Source: Thermomicrobiales bacterium (GTDB lineage: Bacteria > Chloroflexota > Chloroflexia > Thermomicrobiales > CFX8). From it: 64,000 bases of DNA. Made by a program: the position numbers and the translations under genes. The stretch's first letter is position 1. Each line of letters starts with the position of its first letter. Positions 17,338 to 24,969 of this stretch are shown in pieces. The notes beneath the pieces were generated by a model, which was not told the DNA's origin, searched no databases, and worked only from the letters and a program-made list of their open reading frames with translations. The stretch spans positions 868,001 to 932,000 of the forward strand of contig JBAOIG010000003.1 of assembly GCA_037045155.1 (NCBI GenBank), in the 5' to 3' direction.

Positions 17338-17904
17338 ATGACGTACGATCCGACGCGCGACCTGACCAAGCTGAAGGGCAAGGAATACCTCGAGGTGAAG
17401 TACCGGCTGTTGTGGCTGCGCGATCGCGACCCGGACGCGCGCATCACGACCGAGCTAGTCACACCGCCGACGGCGGACGAGCTGGTTGTCCGTGCTGAGG
17501 TGACATTGACGACGGGCGGCTGCGCGACCGCGTATGGCGCGTGCGGTCGCTCCGAGTTCGGGGACGCACTCGAGAAGGCGGAGACGAAGGCGATCGGTCG
17601 GGCGCTCGGGGCGCTCGGTTTTGGGACACAGTTCGCCGGCACGGAGCTGGACTATGGCGCAGATGACGGCCGCGTAGTAGATGCGCCGATGGCGCCGCGC
17701 ACGGCTCCGGCGATTCAGACGGCGACTGATCGACAGGTCCGCGCGATCATCGCGGTTGGGCGGGCCGCCGGCTGGCCGGACGATGAGATCAAGACACGGA
17801 TGGTGGAACGGTATGGCGTCGAGAGCCGCAGCGCGCTCTCGACGTCCCAGGCATCCGACTTCATCACACACCTGGAGACCGAGCCAGCGCCGGCGCGCGG
17901 ATAG
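17338..17904 (+). CDS. Putative Rad52/Sak-like single-strand annealing protein
   Basis: The 188-residue protein has KGKEYLEVKYRLLWLRDRDPDA, a beta segment VVRAEVTL, and the helix KAETKAIGRALGALGFG. This resembles phage Rad52-family recombination mediators, in which an A-T-A-x-x-R-A-L helix follows a beta sheet. A C-terminal helical region (ATDRQVRAIIAVGRAAG) may bind partners. It lies directly before the replication genes, where recombination mediators often occur. The assignment is from pattern only. Confidence 0.5.
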   Translation: MTYDPTRDLTKLKGKEYLEVKYRLLWLRDRDPDARITTELVTPPTADELVVRAEVTLTTGGCATAYGACGRSEFGDALEKAETKAIGRALGALGFGTQFAGTELDYGADDGRVVDAPMAPRTAPAIQTATDRQVRAIIAVGRAAGWPDDEIKTRMVERYGVESRSALSTSQASDFITHLETEPAPARG

Positions 17905-17960
17905 CCAACGCTGAGGCGTGATCGTAAGCCGGGCGCGCGGATAGTTGACGCGCGCGCGGC

Positions 17961-17980
17961 TATAGACGGGATGCGACTAG
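17961..17980 (+). promoter_or_regulatory. GATA-N12-CTAG motif, site I (one mismatch)
   Basis: TATA (17961-17964) and CTAG (17977-17980) are 12 bases apart; the first base is T instead of G. It lies 26 bases before ATG 18007 of the replication initiator. Confidence 0.5.
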
Positions 17981-18006
17981 ATGTCACGTCGATACGGCGA
18001 ACAGGA

Positions 18007-18801
18007 ATGAGCGTGCAGGCTATGGCGCGGGTGTGGGATGACTCGCAGGCACGCGGGACAGGGCTGTTAGTGATGCTCGCAATCGCGAACTACGCGAAAG
18101 CGGATGGCTCCGGCGCCTGGCCGGCTATCGGGACGCTGGCGCGAGACTGCCGACTGAGCGTCCGGGCGATCCAGGACATCATCCGACGGCTGGACGCTGC
18201 GGGGGAACTGCGCGTCGAGCGCGGCGCCGGGCCGTCCGGGGTGAACCTCTACACGGTCACGCCGGGGGCCGGTGCGGGATCTGCGGGGGGTGCAGAATCT
18301 GCGGGGGCTGAGGTGCAGATTCTGCACCGGGGGGGTGCAGATTTACGTACTGAAGGGGTACGTAAATCTGCACCCTATCCATTAGTGAACCATCATAGAA
18401 GCTACACACAGCAGGGCGCGCGCGTGAGCGTGGCGGAGATGACACACGCGGAATGCCGGGTAGCCGCGATGGTGCGCGCGGTTCCGGGCGCGGCGAATAT
18501 CGGCGACGGCGAGATCGTCGGGCACCTGCGCGACGTGATATCCGCGCTCCCGTCATCGCCGGATGATGATGCGCTCGTTGCCGACGCTCTGCGGTTCCGT
18601 GACTACTGGGCGGACAAACGCGCCGGCAAGTCCGGGCCGTGGAAGTCGTGGCGCACGTCGATGACCAACTGGTTCTCCCGGACGCAATCCACGCGCTTGC
18701 CACCGCCAGGCGCGCGCGGGTCGTCGACGGCGCCGGACTTCTCGGGGATCAATCAGGTTGCGGATGCGATCCGCGCGCAGGAACGGGGGGCCAGCCGATG
18801 A
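18007..18801 (+). CDS. Phage replication initiator with winged-helix N terminus (Rep_O-like)
   Basis: The N-terminal 80 residues form a helix-turn-helix/winged-helix domain (MLAIANYAKADGSGAWPAIGTLARDCRLSVRAIQ...LRVERGAGPSGVNLY), as in lambda O and DnaD-like initiators. A low-complexity linker encoded by DNA repeats follows, then a C-terminal domain ending in WKSWRTSMTNWFSR. It likely binds the origin lying within its own gene and recruits the loader encoded next. I prefer ATG 18007 (MSVQAMARVWDDS), which fits relatives; an ATG at 17971 would overlap the motif. Confidence 0.75.
   Translation: MSVQAMARVWDDSQARGTGLLVMLAIANYAKADGSGAWPAIGTLARDCRLSVRAIQDIIRRLDAAGELRVERGAGPSGVNLYTVTPGAGAGSAGGAESAGAEVQILHRGGADLRTEGVRKSAPYPLVNHHRSYTQQGARVSVAEMTHAECRVAAMVRAVPGAANIGDGEIVGHLRDVISALPSSPDDDALVADALRFRDYWADKRAGKSGPWKSWRTSMTNWFSRTQSTRLPPPGARGSSTAPDFSGINQVADAIRAQERGASR
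18271..18375 (+). repeat. Iteron cluster and 18-bp inverted repeat, candidate phage origin
   Basis: Copies of GGTGCNGNWTCTGC occur at 18271-18284 and 18289-18302, and a palindromic copy at 18312-18328. A perfect 18-bp inverted repeat (18333-18350 with 18358-18375, 7-nt loop) carries the same GGTGCAGAT core. A relatively AT-rich stretch follows (18376-18412). Iterons inside an initiator gene next to AT-rich DNA match the layout of the lambda origin. Origin function is inferred. Confidence 0.65.
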
Positions 18802-19322
18802 CCGGTGATTCGTTCGCGGCGGGGATGTCGCGCATGGCAGCGATGTGGCCGCGCTCGGCGCCAGCTGCCACCACCGCGGCGGTCTACTATGACGCGCTCG
18901 CCGACTTGTCGGACGATGTTTGGGCAGCGGCGGTGACACAGTGCCTGCGTGACTGCACGTTCTATCCGGTGCCGGCGGAGATCCGGCAGCGTGCCGACGA
19001 TCTGCTAACAGCGTCTGGGTGGTTGCCGGAACCGCCGGAGGCGGCGTGGGCGCGCGTCATGGCGGCGGTGCGACGATTTATCCCCGGGCAGCCGAGCGAC
19101 GGGACAACACTGCCAGAGCCTCACCTGTCGGTCGTCCGGCAGGTCGGCGGGTTGTACCTGATTGCGACTGCCGCCGACGATTTCACCGTCCAGCAGGCGC
19201 GTCGGGAGTTCCTGTCGCTCTACGCGGCGGAACGCCGACGGATGGTCAACGCGCCGACAGCGTTCAACCAGCGGCTGGCGGGCCTGCCGTCGCCGCTCGC
19301 GCTGCAGCGCGGGGAACGATAG
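18798..19322 (+). CDS. G39P-like helicase loader
   Basis: The N-terminal part has the pattern of phage helicase loader/inhibitor proteins: YYDALADLSDDVWAAAVTQCL followed by YPVPAEIRQRADDLL. The 174-residue length is slightly longer than SPP1 G39P. The C-terminal half has FTVQQARREFLSLY. It overlaps the initiator gene by ATGA, and initiator and loader are usually adjacent. Confidence 0.65.
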   Translation: MTGDSFAAGMSRMAAMWPRSAPAATTAAVYYDALADLSDDVWAAAVTQCLRDCTFYPVPAEIRQRADDLLTASGWLPEPPEAAWARVMAAVRRFIPGQPSDGTTLPEPHLSVVRQVGGLYLIATAADDFTVQQARREFLSLYAAERRRMVNAPTAFNQRLAGLPSPLALQRGER

Positions 19323-19337
19323 CGACGATGGCTCTAG
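19318..19337 (+). promoter_or_regulatory. GATA-N12-CTAG motif, site G
   Basis: GATA (19318-19321) and CTAG (19334-19337) are 12 bases apart. The site overlaps the loader stop codon and lies 111 bases before the next confident start at 19449. No gene is seen in between, apart from a possible 24-residue reading (19378-19452) whose stop overlaps the next ATG. Confidence 0.6.
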
Positions 19338-19448
19338 CGACGCGCACGATAGCCGCTACGTCGCGTTCCGGCCGCGCATGGCTCCTGAGCCATTCACGAG
19401 GTCTGGCCGCGTTGCAGGGCATTCTGGCGCGTCTGGCAGGAGGACGAC

Positions 19449-19640
19449 ATGAACGAGAAAACGATCGGCGATCGGACGATCGGCGAGGCGATCGCGGGCT
19501 GGCATGTCTGCGCCGGCTGCGGGCAGCCGATCGTGCCGGGGCTGATGCAGCGCGACGGCGCCGGGAGGCCGTACCACATGCGTTGCTGGCTCTATCGGCC
19601 AGCGGAGGACGAGCCGGAGGACGACGAATGCCCGTTCTAG
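19449..19640 (+). CDS. Small zinc-knuckle protein
   Basis: The 63-residue protein contains HVCAGCGQPIVPG and YHMRCW, a CxxC plus HxxC arrangement like that of the gene at 16558, and an acidic tail. GGAGG lies 7 bases before ATG 19449. The function is unknown. Confidence 0.65.
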   Translation: MNEKTIGDRTIGEAIAGWHVCAGCGQPIVPGLMQRDGAGRPYHMRCWLYRPAEDEPEDDECPF

Positions 19641-19738
19641 CGCGCGACTGGGTCTGGGTCGCGTGCCTGGCGGTGTTGCTGCTGACGGCGGCAAGCGGCT
19701 GGGCGGACGTGATCGCGACGATCGGAGGGCTGATCTGA
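19629..19738 (+). CDS. 36-residue single-pass membrane microprotein
   Basis: GGAGG lies 8 bases before ATG 19629. The peptide MPVLARDWVWVACLAVLLLT and its hydrophobic continuation form one transmembrane helix. The start lies inside the previous gene and the stop overlaps the next ATG (TGATG), so it fits the coupled operon. The role is unknown. Confidence 0.55.
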
Positions 19739-20157
19739 TGCCGGTGGACTGGAGCCGTTACCCGGCTAACTGGAAGGACGTCCGCGAGCGCATTCTGGAC
19801 CGTGCTGATCACTGTTGCGAACGCTGCGGCGCGCCTGACCGGCGGGTCATCGTCCGCGACGATCCGACCGACCCGGCGGCGTGGCGCACCGCGGAGATGG
19901 GCGAGCTGCGCGACGACGACGGGACGCCGCCGACGCTGGTCATCCTGACGATCGCGCGCCTCGGCGTGCCGCACCTCGACGGGCGTCCCGGCGACAAACA
20001 CGACAAGATGGACGTCCGCGAATCGAATCGGGCCGCGCTCTGCCAGCGCTGTCACCTGCTGGAGGACATGGACGATCACGTCCGGGCGGCTGCCGAGACA
20101 CGCCGCCAGCGCCAGCGCACCGCCGGCCAGCGCGTGCTCTTCGGCGGTGCGCGGTGA
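19738..20157 (+). CDS. HNH endonuclease-like protein
   Basis: The 139-residue protein has a CxxC pair (DHCCERCGAPD), a histidine-containing centre (LGVPHLDGRPGDKHDKMDV) and ESNRAALCQRCHLLED, the core of the HNH/treble-clef nuclease fold. The basic C terminus (RRQRQRTAGQRV) may bind DNA. It lies in the early region, away from the terminase, so it is more likely a DNA-processing enzyme than a packaging cofactor. Confidence 0.7.
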   Translation: MPVDWSRYPANWKDVRERILDRADHCCERCGAPDRRVIVRDDPTDPAAWRTAEMGELRDDDGTPPTLVILTIARLGVPHLDGRPGDKHDKMDVRESNRAALCQRCHLLEDMDDHVRAAAETRRQRQRTAGQRVLFGGAR

Positions 20158-20390
20158 CGCCGCCGGTCAACCTGGCGAAGCTGGCGCGCCGTGCCGCGCG
20201 GCTGCACGAGCGGATCGCCGTGGACCTCTGTCCGGACGGCGACGGCGGCCGGCTGGTGTGCGGGACGTGCGGCGCCGAGCGGACGATCACACCTGACGAC
20301 ATCGCCTGGTATCTGCGGACCGGCTGGCCGGAGTGCTGCTACCGGACCATGCGCTGGGTCCGGGGCGGCGAGGAAGGAACGACGAAATGA
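20154..20390 (+). CDS. Small cysteine-rich zinc-binding protein
   Basis: The 78-residue protein starts at GTG 20154, overlapping the previous stop (GTGA). LVCGTCGAERTITPDDIAWYL and PECCYRTM give a CxxC plus CC pattern suggestive of zinc binding. It overlaps the next gene by ATGA. The function is unknown. Confidence 0.6.
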   Translation: MTPPVNLAKLARRAARLHERIAVDLCPDGDGGRLVCGTCGAERTITPDDIAWYLRTGWPECCYRTMRWVRGGEEGTTK

Positions 20391-20800
20391 TTGCTCTTGC
20401 ACAGGCGGTTTCTGGCAGTGCGAGCTCTTCGGCCGGGTTGAAGCGCTGTCGAGACTGCGGGCGGCTGCTGCCGTTCGACGAGTTCTACTGCCACACGACG
20501 ACGGCCGACCGGTTGCGGGCCGAATGCAAGGACTGCAAGCGCGCCTACCAGGTTGCTCGGTCGCGAACTACGGATGGGCGGGATGTGCTCAAGCGCCGCA
20601 ACGCCCGCGCCAAAGCGAACGGGAAGCGCGCCGCGCGGGACCGGGCGCGTTACGCGGCCCGCGTCGGGATCATCCCGCGCGAGCCGTGCGAGGTCTGCGG
20701 CCGCGGCGACGCCCACGCACACCACGAGGACTACGGACTCCCGCTGGACGTCCGCTGGCTCTGCCCGGAGCATCACGGCCAGTTGCACCGTACCCGCTGA
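20387..20800 (+). CDS. Double zinc-finger, HNH/endonuclease VII-like protein
   Basis: The N-terminal zinc module CRDCGRLLPFDEFYC...ECKDCKRAY is followed by a basic helical stretch and CEVCGRGDAHAHHEDYGLPL...WLCPEHHGQLH. The AHH-DY and HH-x-x-x-H spacing resembles treble-clef nuclease or HNH-derived phage proteins. Cleavage activity is possible but unproven. It has 137 residues. Confidence 0.6.
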   Translation: MIALAQAVSGSASSSAGLKRCRDCGRLLPFDEFYCHTTTADRLRAECKDCKRAYQVARSRTTDGRDVLKRRNARAKANGKRAARDRARYAARVGIIPREPCEVCGRGDAHAHHEDYGLPLDVRWLCPEHHGQLHRTR

Positions 20801-20818
20801 TAGGGCTTTACCATCTAG
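20799..20818 (+). promoter_or_regulatory. GATA-N12-CTAG motif, site C
   Basis: GATA (20799-20802) and CTAG (20815-20818) are 12 bases apart. The right half ACCATCTAGTG matches that of site A. It lies 16 bases before ATG 20835. Confidence 0.7.
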
Positions 20819-20834
20819 TGAGGAGACGTCTTTC

Positions 20835-21413
20835 ATGAATCTGGTAGTGACAACCTCTCACGATGCCACGGTCGATGAGGTCGTGCCGGAGCCGATCACG
20901 CGGCTCTACATGCCGCCGTCGTCCTACGCCTTCGGCGACGCCGAGTTCCGTCCGGCGCCCGACCTGGCGCGCGGCGCGGCGAAGTTGCTCGCACAGTACC
21001 CGGAGGATCTGGCAGCGCTCAACGTCATCCAGCCGGTCTACCTCTGGCGCAAGAAGGGCGGCACAGCCGCCGGCAAGGAGGTGCTGGGCAAGACGACCAA
21101 GCTCACCGGTATGTCGAGATATCTGTCCGGCTACGTCGATAACGAGCCGGTGGACATCGTGATCTGGCTGGCCGCCGACAATCTGGCGATCCGCTCCGAC
21201 CGCGGGATCGAGGCGGTGCTGTTCCACGAGCTGCTGCACGTCGGGCTGAAAGAGGCCGACGACGAGGATGAACCGCCGGCGGCGATCGTCCTGCCGCACG
21301 ATTGGGCCGGTTTCCGCCGCGAGATCGAGGCCTTCGGTCTGCACACCGCGGACGCCCGCCAGGTGGCGCAGGCCTTCGCGCAGGTCTCTCTGCCGATCCG
21401 CGGTGACCGATGA
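20835..21413 (+). CDS. Phage metallopeptidase-like protein
   Basis: The 192-residue protein contains AVLFHELLHVGLKEADDE, an HExxH-type zinc motif variant (HELLH) followed by acidic residues, as in the putative phage metallopeptidase family. The preceding beta-rich part (PVDIVIWLAADNLAIRSD) fits that family. The substrate is unknown. GAGGAG precedes ATG 20835, and motif site C lies just upstream. Confidence 0.7.
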   Translation: MNLVVTTSHDATVDEVVPEPITRLYMPPSSYAFGDAEFRPAPDLARGAAKLLAQYPEDLAALNVIQPVYLWRKKGGTAAGKEVLGKTTKLTGMSRYLSGYVDNEPVDIVIWLAADNLAIRSDRGIEAVLFHELLHVGLKEADDEDEPPAAIVLPHDWAGFRREIEAFGLHTADARQVAQAFAQVSLPIRGDR

Positions 21414-21784
21414 TCGCCGACGCGGAGTACGGGGCGCTGGTCATCTTCACTGCGCAGGACATGGTGGACGACGTGCGACGCGTGCTTGAGCGCACCGCAC
21501 GTGTTATGGCGGCCGACGCCGATCTGGTCGCGCGGATGGGCGTCGGGTTGACAGCGGCGCAGGAAGCCGTAAACAGCGCGATCGTCAGCGAGCCGGTGTT
21601 CGTCCGGCTGGCCGGGTTGCGGGCTATCGCAATCGCCACGGCGACCGCGCGCGACACGATCCGCGCCTATCCCGAGGCGGCGGTCGAGCTTGGCGTGGAG
21701 CCGGCGAACGTGATCGCCGCCGCCGCGGAGTTCCGCGATACGGTGCATGCACTCCGGATCGTGCGCCAGTCGAGGCTATCGTGA
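21410..21784 (+). CDS. Hypothetical helical phage protein
   Basis: A 124-residue Ala/Val-rich protein predicted to be mainly helical (MVDDVRRVLERTARVMAADA; LAGLRAIAIATATARDTI). No signal peptide or known domain is seen. ATGA/GTGA overlaps link it to both neighbours. Confidence 0.55.
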   Translation: MIADAEYGALVIFTAQDMVDDVRRVLERTARVMAADADLVARMGVGLTAAQEAVNSAIVSEPVFVRLAGLRAIAIATATARDTIRAYPEAAVELGVEPANVIAAAAEFRDTVHALRIVRQSRLS

Positions 21785-21963
21785 CCGGCTGTCCCGGCCG
21801 ATCGGCAGAGCGCAGGGCGGCGATCGCCGCCCTGCGCCGGGACCTGTTGCGGGCGGAGTGGGCGCTGGCGATCGCGACGGTGGCGTACCACCGGGCGATT
21901 CACGCGACAGCGCTGGCTCGGCGCGCCTATCGTGCCGAGCTGGGCAGGAGCAGTGAGTCATGA
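21781..21963 (+). CDS. Small hypothetical helical protein
   Basis: A 60-residue Ala/Arg-rich peptide (RRAAIAALRRDLLRAEWALAI), probably a helical hairpin. It starts at GTG 21781 in a GTGA overlap and ends in an overlap with the nuclease gene. No family is recognised. Confidence 0.45.
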   Translation: MTGCPGRSAERRAAIAALRRDLLRAEWALAIATVAYHRAIHATALARRAYRAELGRSSES

Positions 21964-22331
21964 CGACGCTCCAGAGCGCGGTTGCACGACACATGAGCGA
22001 AGCGGAGCTGATGGCGAACGTGATCGCCAGGGCGAGCCATGCCGGCTGGCACGTCATGCACATCAACGACCGCCTGTACCGGCTAGCGGCGAAGGAGGGC
22101 CGGGGGGACGCGATGATCGGTGGGAGGGGGTTCCCTGATCTCGTGCTGGCGCGCGCCGGGCTGGTGATCTTCGCCGAGCTGAAGGCGACGATCGGGCGGC
22201 TGGCCCCCGAGCAGTCGGAGTGGCTCGCGGCGCTCGATCCCGGCATCTGCTCCTCGCGGCACCGGGTCGTTGTCTGGCGTCCCGTGCATCTGTTTGACGG
22301 GACGATCGACGACGCACTGGCCGGCCCGTGA
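21960..22331 (+). CDS. VRR-NUC domain nuclease
   Basis: The 123-residue protein has the PD-(D/E)xK layout of VRR-NUC enzymes: E in MSEAELMANVI, GGRGFPDLVL (catalytic Asp), VIFAELK (ExK), then LAPEQSEWLAAL. Such proteins cut branched or flap DNA and are common in phage replication regions. The catalytic set is complete. Confidence 0.8.
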   Translation: MTTLQSAVARHMSEAELMANVIARASHAGWHVMHINDRLYRLAAKEGRGDAMIGGRGFPDLVLARAGLVIFAELKATIGRLAPEQSEWLAALDPGICSSRHRVVVWRPVHLFDGTIDDALAGP

Positions 22332-22534
22332 TGATAGCTCGCAAACTGCCAGTGCGCAGATTCCGGCGCGTGGCGGGTGGTTGGGCTGAGACGACCAGGA
22401 CGTCCCAGTACGTCTTGGTCGTGGAGAACGACGGGTGGCACACGGCCATTGCGCGGGGCGATCGGGCAGAGATCGAGCGGATATATCGCAGTATGAACCC
22501 GACGGTAGCCGGGCTGAGGATCGAGGCAGCATGA
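22328..22534 (+). CDS. Small hypothetical protein
   Basis: A 68-residue basic protein (RKLPVRRFRRVAGGWAETT; ERIYRSMNPTVAGL) with no recognised domain. It starts at GTG 22328 (overlap) or ATG 22331, and ends in an ATGA overlap. Confidence 0.45.
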   Translation: MMIARKLPVRRFRRVAGGWAETTRTSQYVLVVENDGWHTAIARGDRAEIERIYRSMNPTVAGLRIEAA

Positions 22535-22665
22535 GGGCAGGACTGTGGGCGCTGGCTGGGCTGATAACCGAACCGCTGTACCGCCGGACGCACTGGCGGT
22601 GGGCGCGAGCGCTGGAGGACGCGGTATATCGGCGGCATATCGAGGGGAGTGATGCAAGGCGATGA
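22531..22665 (+). CDS. 44-residue hypothetical protein
   Basis: Its ATG overlaps the previous stop and its end overlaps the next ATG. The sequence (WALAGLITEPLYRRTHWRWA) is amphipathic and basic. Support comes only from the coupled overlaps. Confidence 0.4.
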   Translation: MRAGLWALAGLITEPLYRRTHWRWARALEDAVYRRHIEGSDARR

Positions 22666-22895
22666 GCGCGATTGATGAGTACGAGGAATGGCCGTGGATC
22701 GGCGTGGCCGATCTCGTGGAGCTACTGAGGATGGCGGAGCGTCGGTCTCCGGGCGCGCAGCTGGTCGCCAAGGTGTCATTCACCGAGGAGGCCACCCTCC
22801 TCATCTGCGACGCACGCGAGGACGGAACGCCCGGGAGGATCCTTGCCGTGATCGACATCGTCGACGAGCAGGTGAAGTGGATCGAGGAGTCATGA
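22662..22895 (+). CDS. Small acidic hypothetical protein
   Basis: A 77-residue protein with an alternating strand/helix pattern (ADLVELLRMAERRSPGAQL; RILAVIDIVDEQVKWIEE). No family is recognised. A possible 15-residue reading (22892-22939) follows in overlap. Confidence 0.45.
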   Translation: MSAIDEYEEWPWIGVADLVELLRMAERRSPGAQLVAKVSFTEEATLLICDAREDGTPGRILAVIDIVDEQVKWIEES

Positions 22896-22967
22896 AGCCG
22901 GCAACGGCCACGTTGCCGTATGATGATGCGTCTACCTGATCCGTTGCTGTTCGTGAAGGGGTGCGCC

Positions 22968-23558
22968 ATGTGGCGGTTGGTTCTCGCGCTTGGTCTGGTG
23001 CTGTCGCTATCGGCGTGCGGCGGCGATAGCGACGACAACGTCACGGCCACGCCGGCCAATCCGCCGTCAATCGCGCCGAGCACACCGAGCGAGGCGGCGT
23101 CAGCGACGACGTCCAGCGCGCCGACCACCACGGCGCCAGCTCCGGCGGTACAGCCGACGAAGGCGGCGACCCAACCATCGGTGGCCGCGACCGAGACGCC
23201 CTCGCCGGCCGTCGTCACCGCTGATGACGTGGTGGCCGCCTTCGTCGCAGCCGGGCTGGAGGCAGAGGGAGCGCGGCCGATGACGCGCGATGACTACGGC
23301 GCCGCGCCATTCGTTGGTGAGGGCGTGCGCTTCCTGATCCCGTCGCTGGGTGAGGACATGGGCGGGCGGATCATCGTTGTGCCGGACGCCGCCGACCGCG
23401 AGCGCCTGGCGACGTACTACCGAGATCTGGGCAAGCAGAGCGCGATGTTCTTCAGCCACGTCTTCGAGGTCGGTGACGTCGTCGTTCAGATCAATGGCCG
23501 CCTGGCAGACGACGTTGCCGCGCAGTACGAGGCGGCGTTACACGCGATCGGGGGGTAG
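22968..23558 (+). CDS. Prophage-encoded lipoprotein
   Basis: The signal peptide MWRLVLALGLVLSLSAC ends in lipobox LSAC with Cys17. A Thr/Ala/Pro-rich linker of about 65 residues leads to a compact C-terminal domain (VTADDVVAAFVAAGLEAEG, RFLIPSLGEDMGGRIIVV, ATYYRDLGKQSAMFFSHVF). AAGGGG precedes ATG 22968. It has no obvious role in virion assembly, so it is probably a lysogeny-expressed surface protein, for example in superinfection exclusion. That role is inference. Confidence 0.75.
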   Translation: MWRLVLALGLVLSLSACGGDSDDNVTATPANPPSIAPSTPSEAASATTSSAPTTTAPAPAVQPTKAATQPSVAATETPSPAVVTADDVVAAFVAAGLEAEGARPMTRDDYGAAPFVGEGVRFLIPSLGEDMGGRIIVVPDAADRERLATYYRDLGKQSAMFFSHVFEVGDVVVQINGRLADDVAAQYEAALHAIGG

Positions 23559-23759
23559 ATGCTGGGATGGATGAGCCGGCGCGCCGAACGGGAAGCCGAG
23601 CAGCGCCGGCGGCACATGGACGCTTGGCTGTGGACGTTCGACCCGACGATCCCGGCCGCGGTTCGCGTGCGCGGCCGGCAGATGGTGCTCGACGCCGCGC
23701 GCCGCGACCGCACGCTGGCGGCGTGGATCCTCGATCGACCTCGAGGCTCCGCCGGGTGA
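23559..23759 (+). CDS. Small basic hypothetical protein
   Basis: A 66-residue Arg-rich helical protein (SRRAEREAEQRRRHMDAWLW) starting immediately after the lipoprotein stop and ending in a GTGA overlap. No family is recognised. Confidence 0.45.
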   Translation: MLGWMSRRAEREAEQRRRHMDAWLWTFDPTIPAAVRVRGRQMVLDAARRDRTLAAWILDRPRGSAG

Positions 23760-24049
23760 CCGACGAGCCGCCAGGCTACCTGATCGGCATGGCCGCGATA
23801 CAGCGGGCGGCGGACGCGCCACCGTTCGCCCGCCTGGCGGCGGCCGTGCTCTTCTCGGCGATTCGTGACGCGCGCGGCTGCGATGTGCACGCCGCGCGCG
23901 CCCGCGTCTGGCTGATGACGCACGGCGCCGACTGGCTGTGCGTCATCCTGGACAGTGCCGCCGACCCGCACGACGTGCTGGCGCGGTCGTTGGCCGATGA
24001 AGCCTGGTACGCCAGGGCTAGACGGGCGGCGCAGGATGCGCCACGATAG
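23756..24049 (+). CDS. Hypothetical phage protein
   Basis: A 97-residue helical protein beginning at GTG 23756 in overlap (LIGMAAIQRAADAPPFARLA; DVHAARARVWLMTHGADWLC). It resembles small phage proteins of unknown role that pair with the preceding gene. Its end overlaps motif site D. Confidence 0.5.
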   Translation: MTDEPPGYLIGMAAIQRAADAPPFARLAAAVLFSAIRDARGCDVHAARARVWLMTHGADWLCVILDSAADPHDVLARSLADEAWYARARRAAQDAPR

Positions 24050-24064
24050 AGGCAGAGTATCTAG
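24045..24064 (+). promoter_or_regulatory. GATA-N12-CTAG motif, site D
   Basis: GATA (24045-24048) and CTAG (24061-24064) are 12 bases apart, with the left half GATAGAGG. It lies 25 bases before ATG 24090. Confidence 0.7.
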
Positions 24065-24089
24065 CGGTCTCGCGCATAGCGGAGGAGTA

Positions 24090-24702
24090 ATGGCAGACAT
24101 CCGACCCGATCCACGCAACGCCAACCGCGGCACCGAGCGCGGGCGCGGCATGCTCGAGCGGTCGATGCGCGCGTACGGCGCCGGACGGTCGGTCCTGGTC
24201 GACCGGAATGGCGTTCTCATCGCCGGGAACAAAACCGCCGAGGTGGCCGCCGAGCTGGGCTTGCCGGTGCGCGTGGTCGAAACGGACGGGACCGAGCTGG
24301 TGGCCGTGAGGCGAACCGACCTGGATCTGAGCCGGGATAGGGCCGCCGTCGAGCTGGGCATTGCCGATAACCGCGTGGGGCAGGTCTCGCTGGAGTGGGA
24401 CACCGACGTACTGGCCGAGATCGGCGCGGACATCGACCTGTCGCAGTTCTGGAGCGCAGACGAACTGGCGACGCTGATGGCGCTCTAGCCGTGTGATGAC
24501 GACTGGCGTGCCGCGTTTGACTCCGTGCCGAATGGTGATAAGCCGCTGTTTGAGCAGATGACATTCACTGTGATGGAGAACAGGTGGAGCAGATACGGCG
24601 GGCATTGAGCATTGCGAGACAACACGGCCGTTCAATGACACCGGAAATGAGAACAGCAACGGGAACGTGCTGGCGCGGATGTGTGAGGCCTATGTACGCC
24701 TA
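24090..24702 (+). pseudogene. ParB/Srx-domain phage protein, interrupted
   Basis: The first 132 codons (24090-24488) encode a ParB/sulfiredoxin-like domain (IRPDPRNANRG, LVDRNGVLIAGNKT, ELGLPVRVVETDG, IADNRVGQVSLEWD) with a good GGAGG. An in-frame TAG at 24486 is followed in the same frame by DDDWRAAFDSVPNGDKPLFE and MTFTV. A base is then missing near 24570 (resuming GEQVEQIRRALSIARQHG) and another near 24627 (resuming FNDTGNENSNGNVLARMC). Intact phage relatives run straight through. The N-terminal domain alone may still be made. Confidence 0.75.
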
Positions 24703-24969
24703 ATGAAATCCTGGTACGAGCCGACGCGGCGGCGCAAGATACTAACGCGCTGGTTCAACACTGGCCACTACTCCGACAAGGTCGTCAACAATAGCCGACT
24801 GCACACCGGCTTGTGCGTATTAAGGGCGTGCTGGGAGGACGAGCGATTCATCGGTTGCGTGCTCGTCTCTCGACGGAGCGCAAGCTACAAGGGCTCATTG
24901 AGGGACGGGTTAAAACGAGTTATCGGGCTAAACCGGATGGCATTGACCGACTCGGTAGCACGTAACTGA
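24703..24969 (+). CDS. Doubtful ORF after the ParB-like remnant
   Basis: An 88-codon open reading (MKSWYEPTRRRKILTRWFNT...) continues in the frame of the last ParB-like piece. It uses codons rare elsewhere here (tta, ata, cta) and has no convincing ribosome binding site. It may be decayed DNA or an extension of the pseudogene. I do not recognise it. Confidence 0.25.
   Translation: MKSWYEPTRRRKILTRWFNTGHYSDKVVNNSRLHTGLCVLRACWEDERFIGCVLVSRRSASYKGSLRDGLKRVIGLNRMALTDSVARN

Noticed and set aside
19019..19738. Single 239-codon frame covering 19019-19738
   Set aside because: Its middle is Arg/Ala-rich shadow. The loader, a zinc protein and a 36-residue membrane protein with good ribosome binding sites explain the DNA better.
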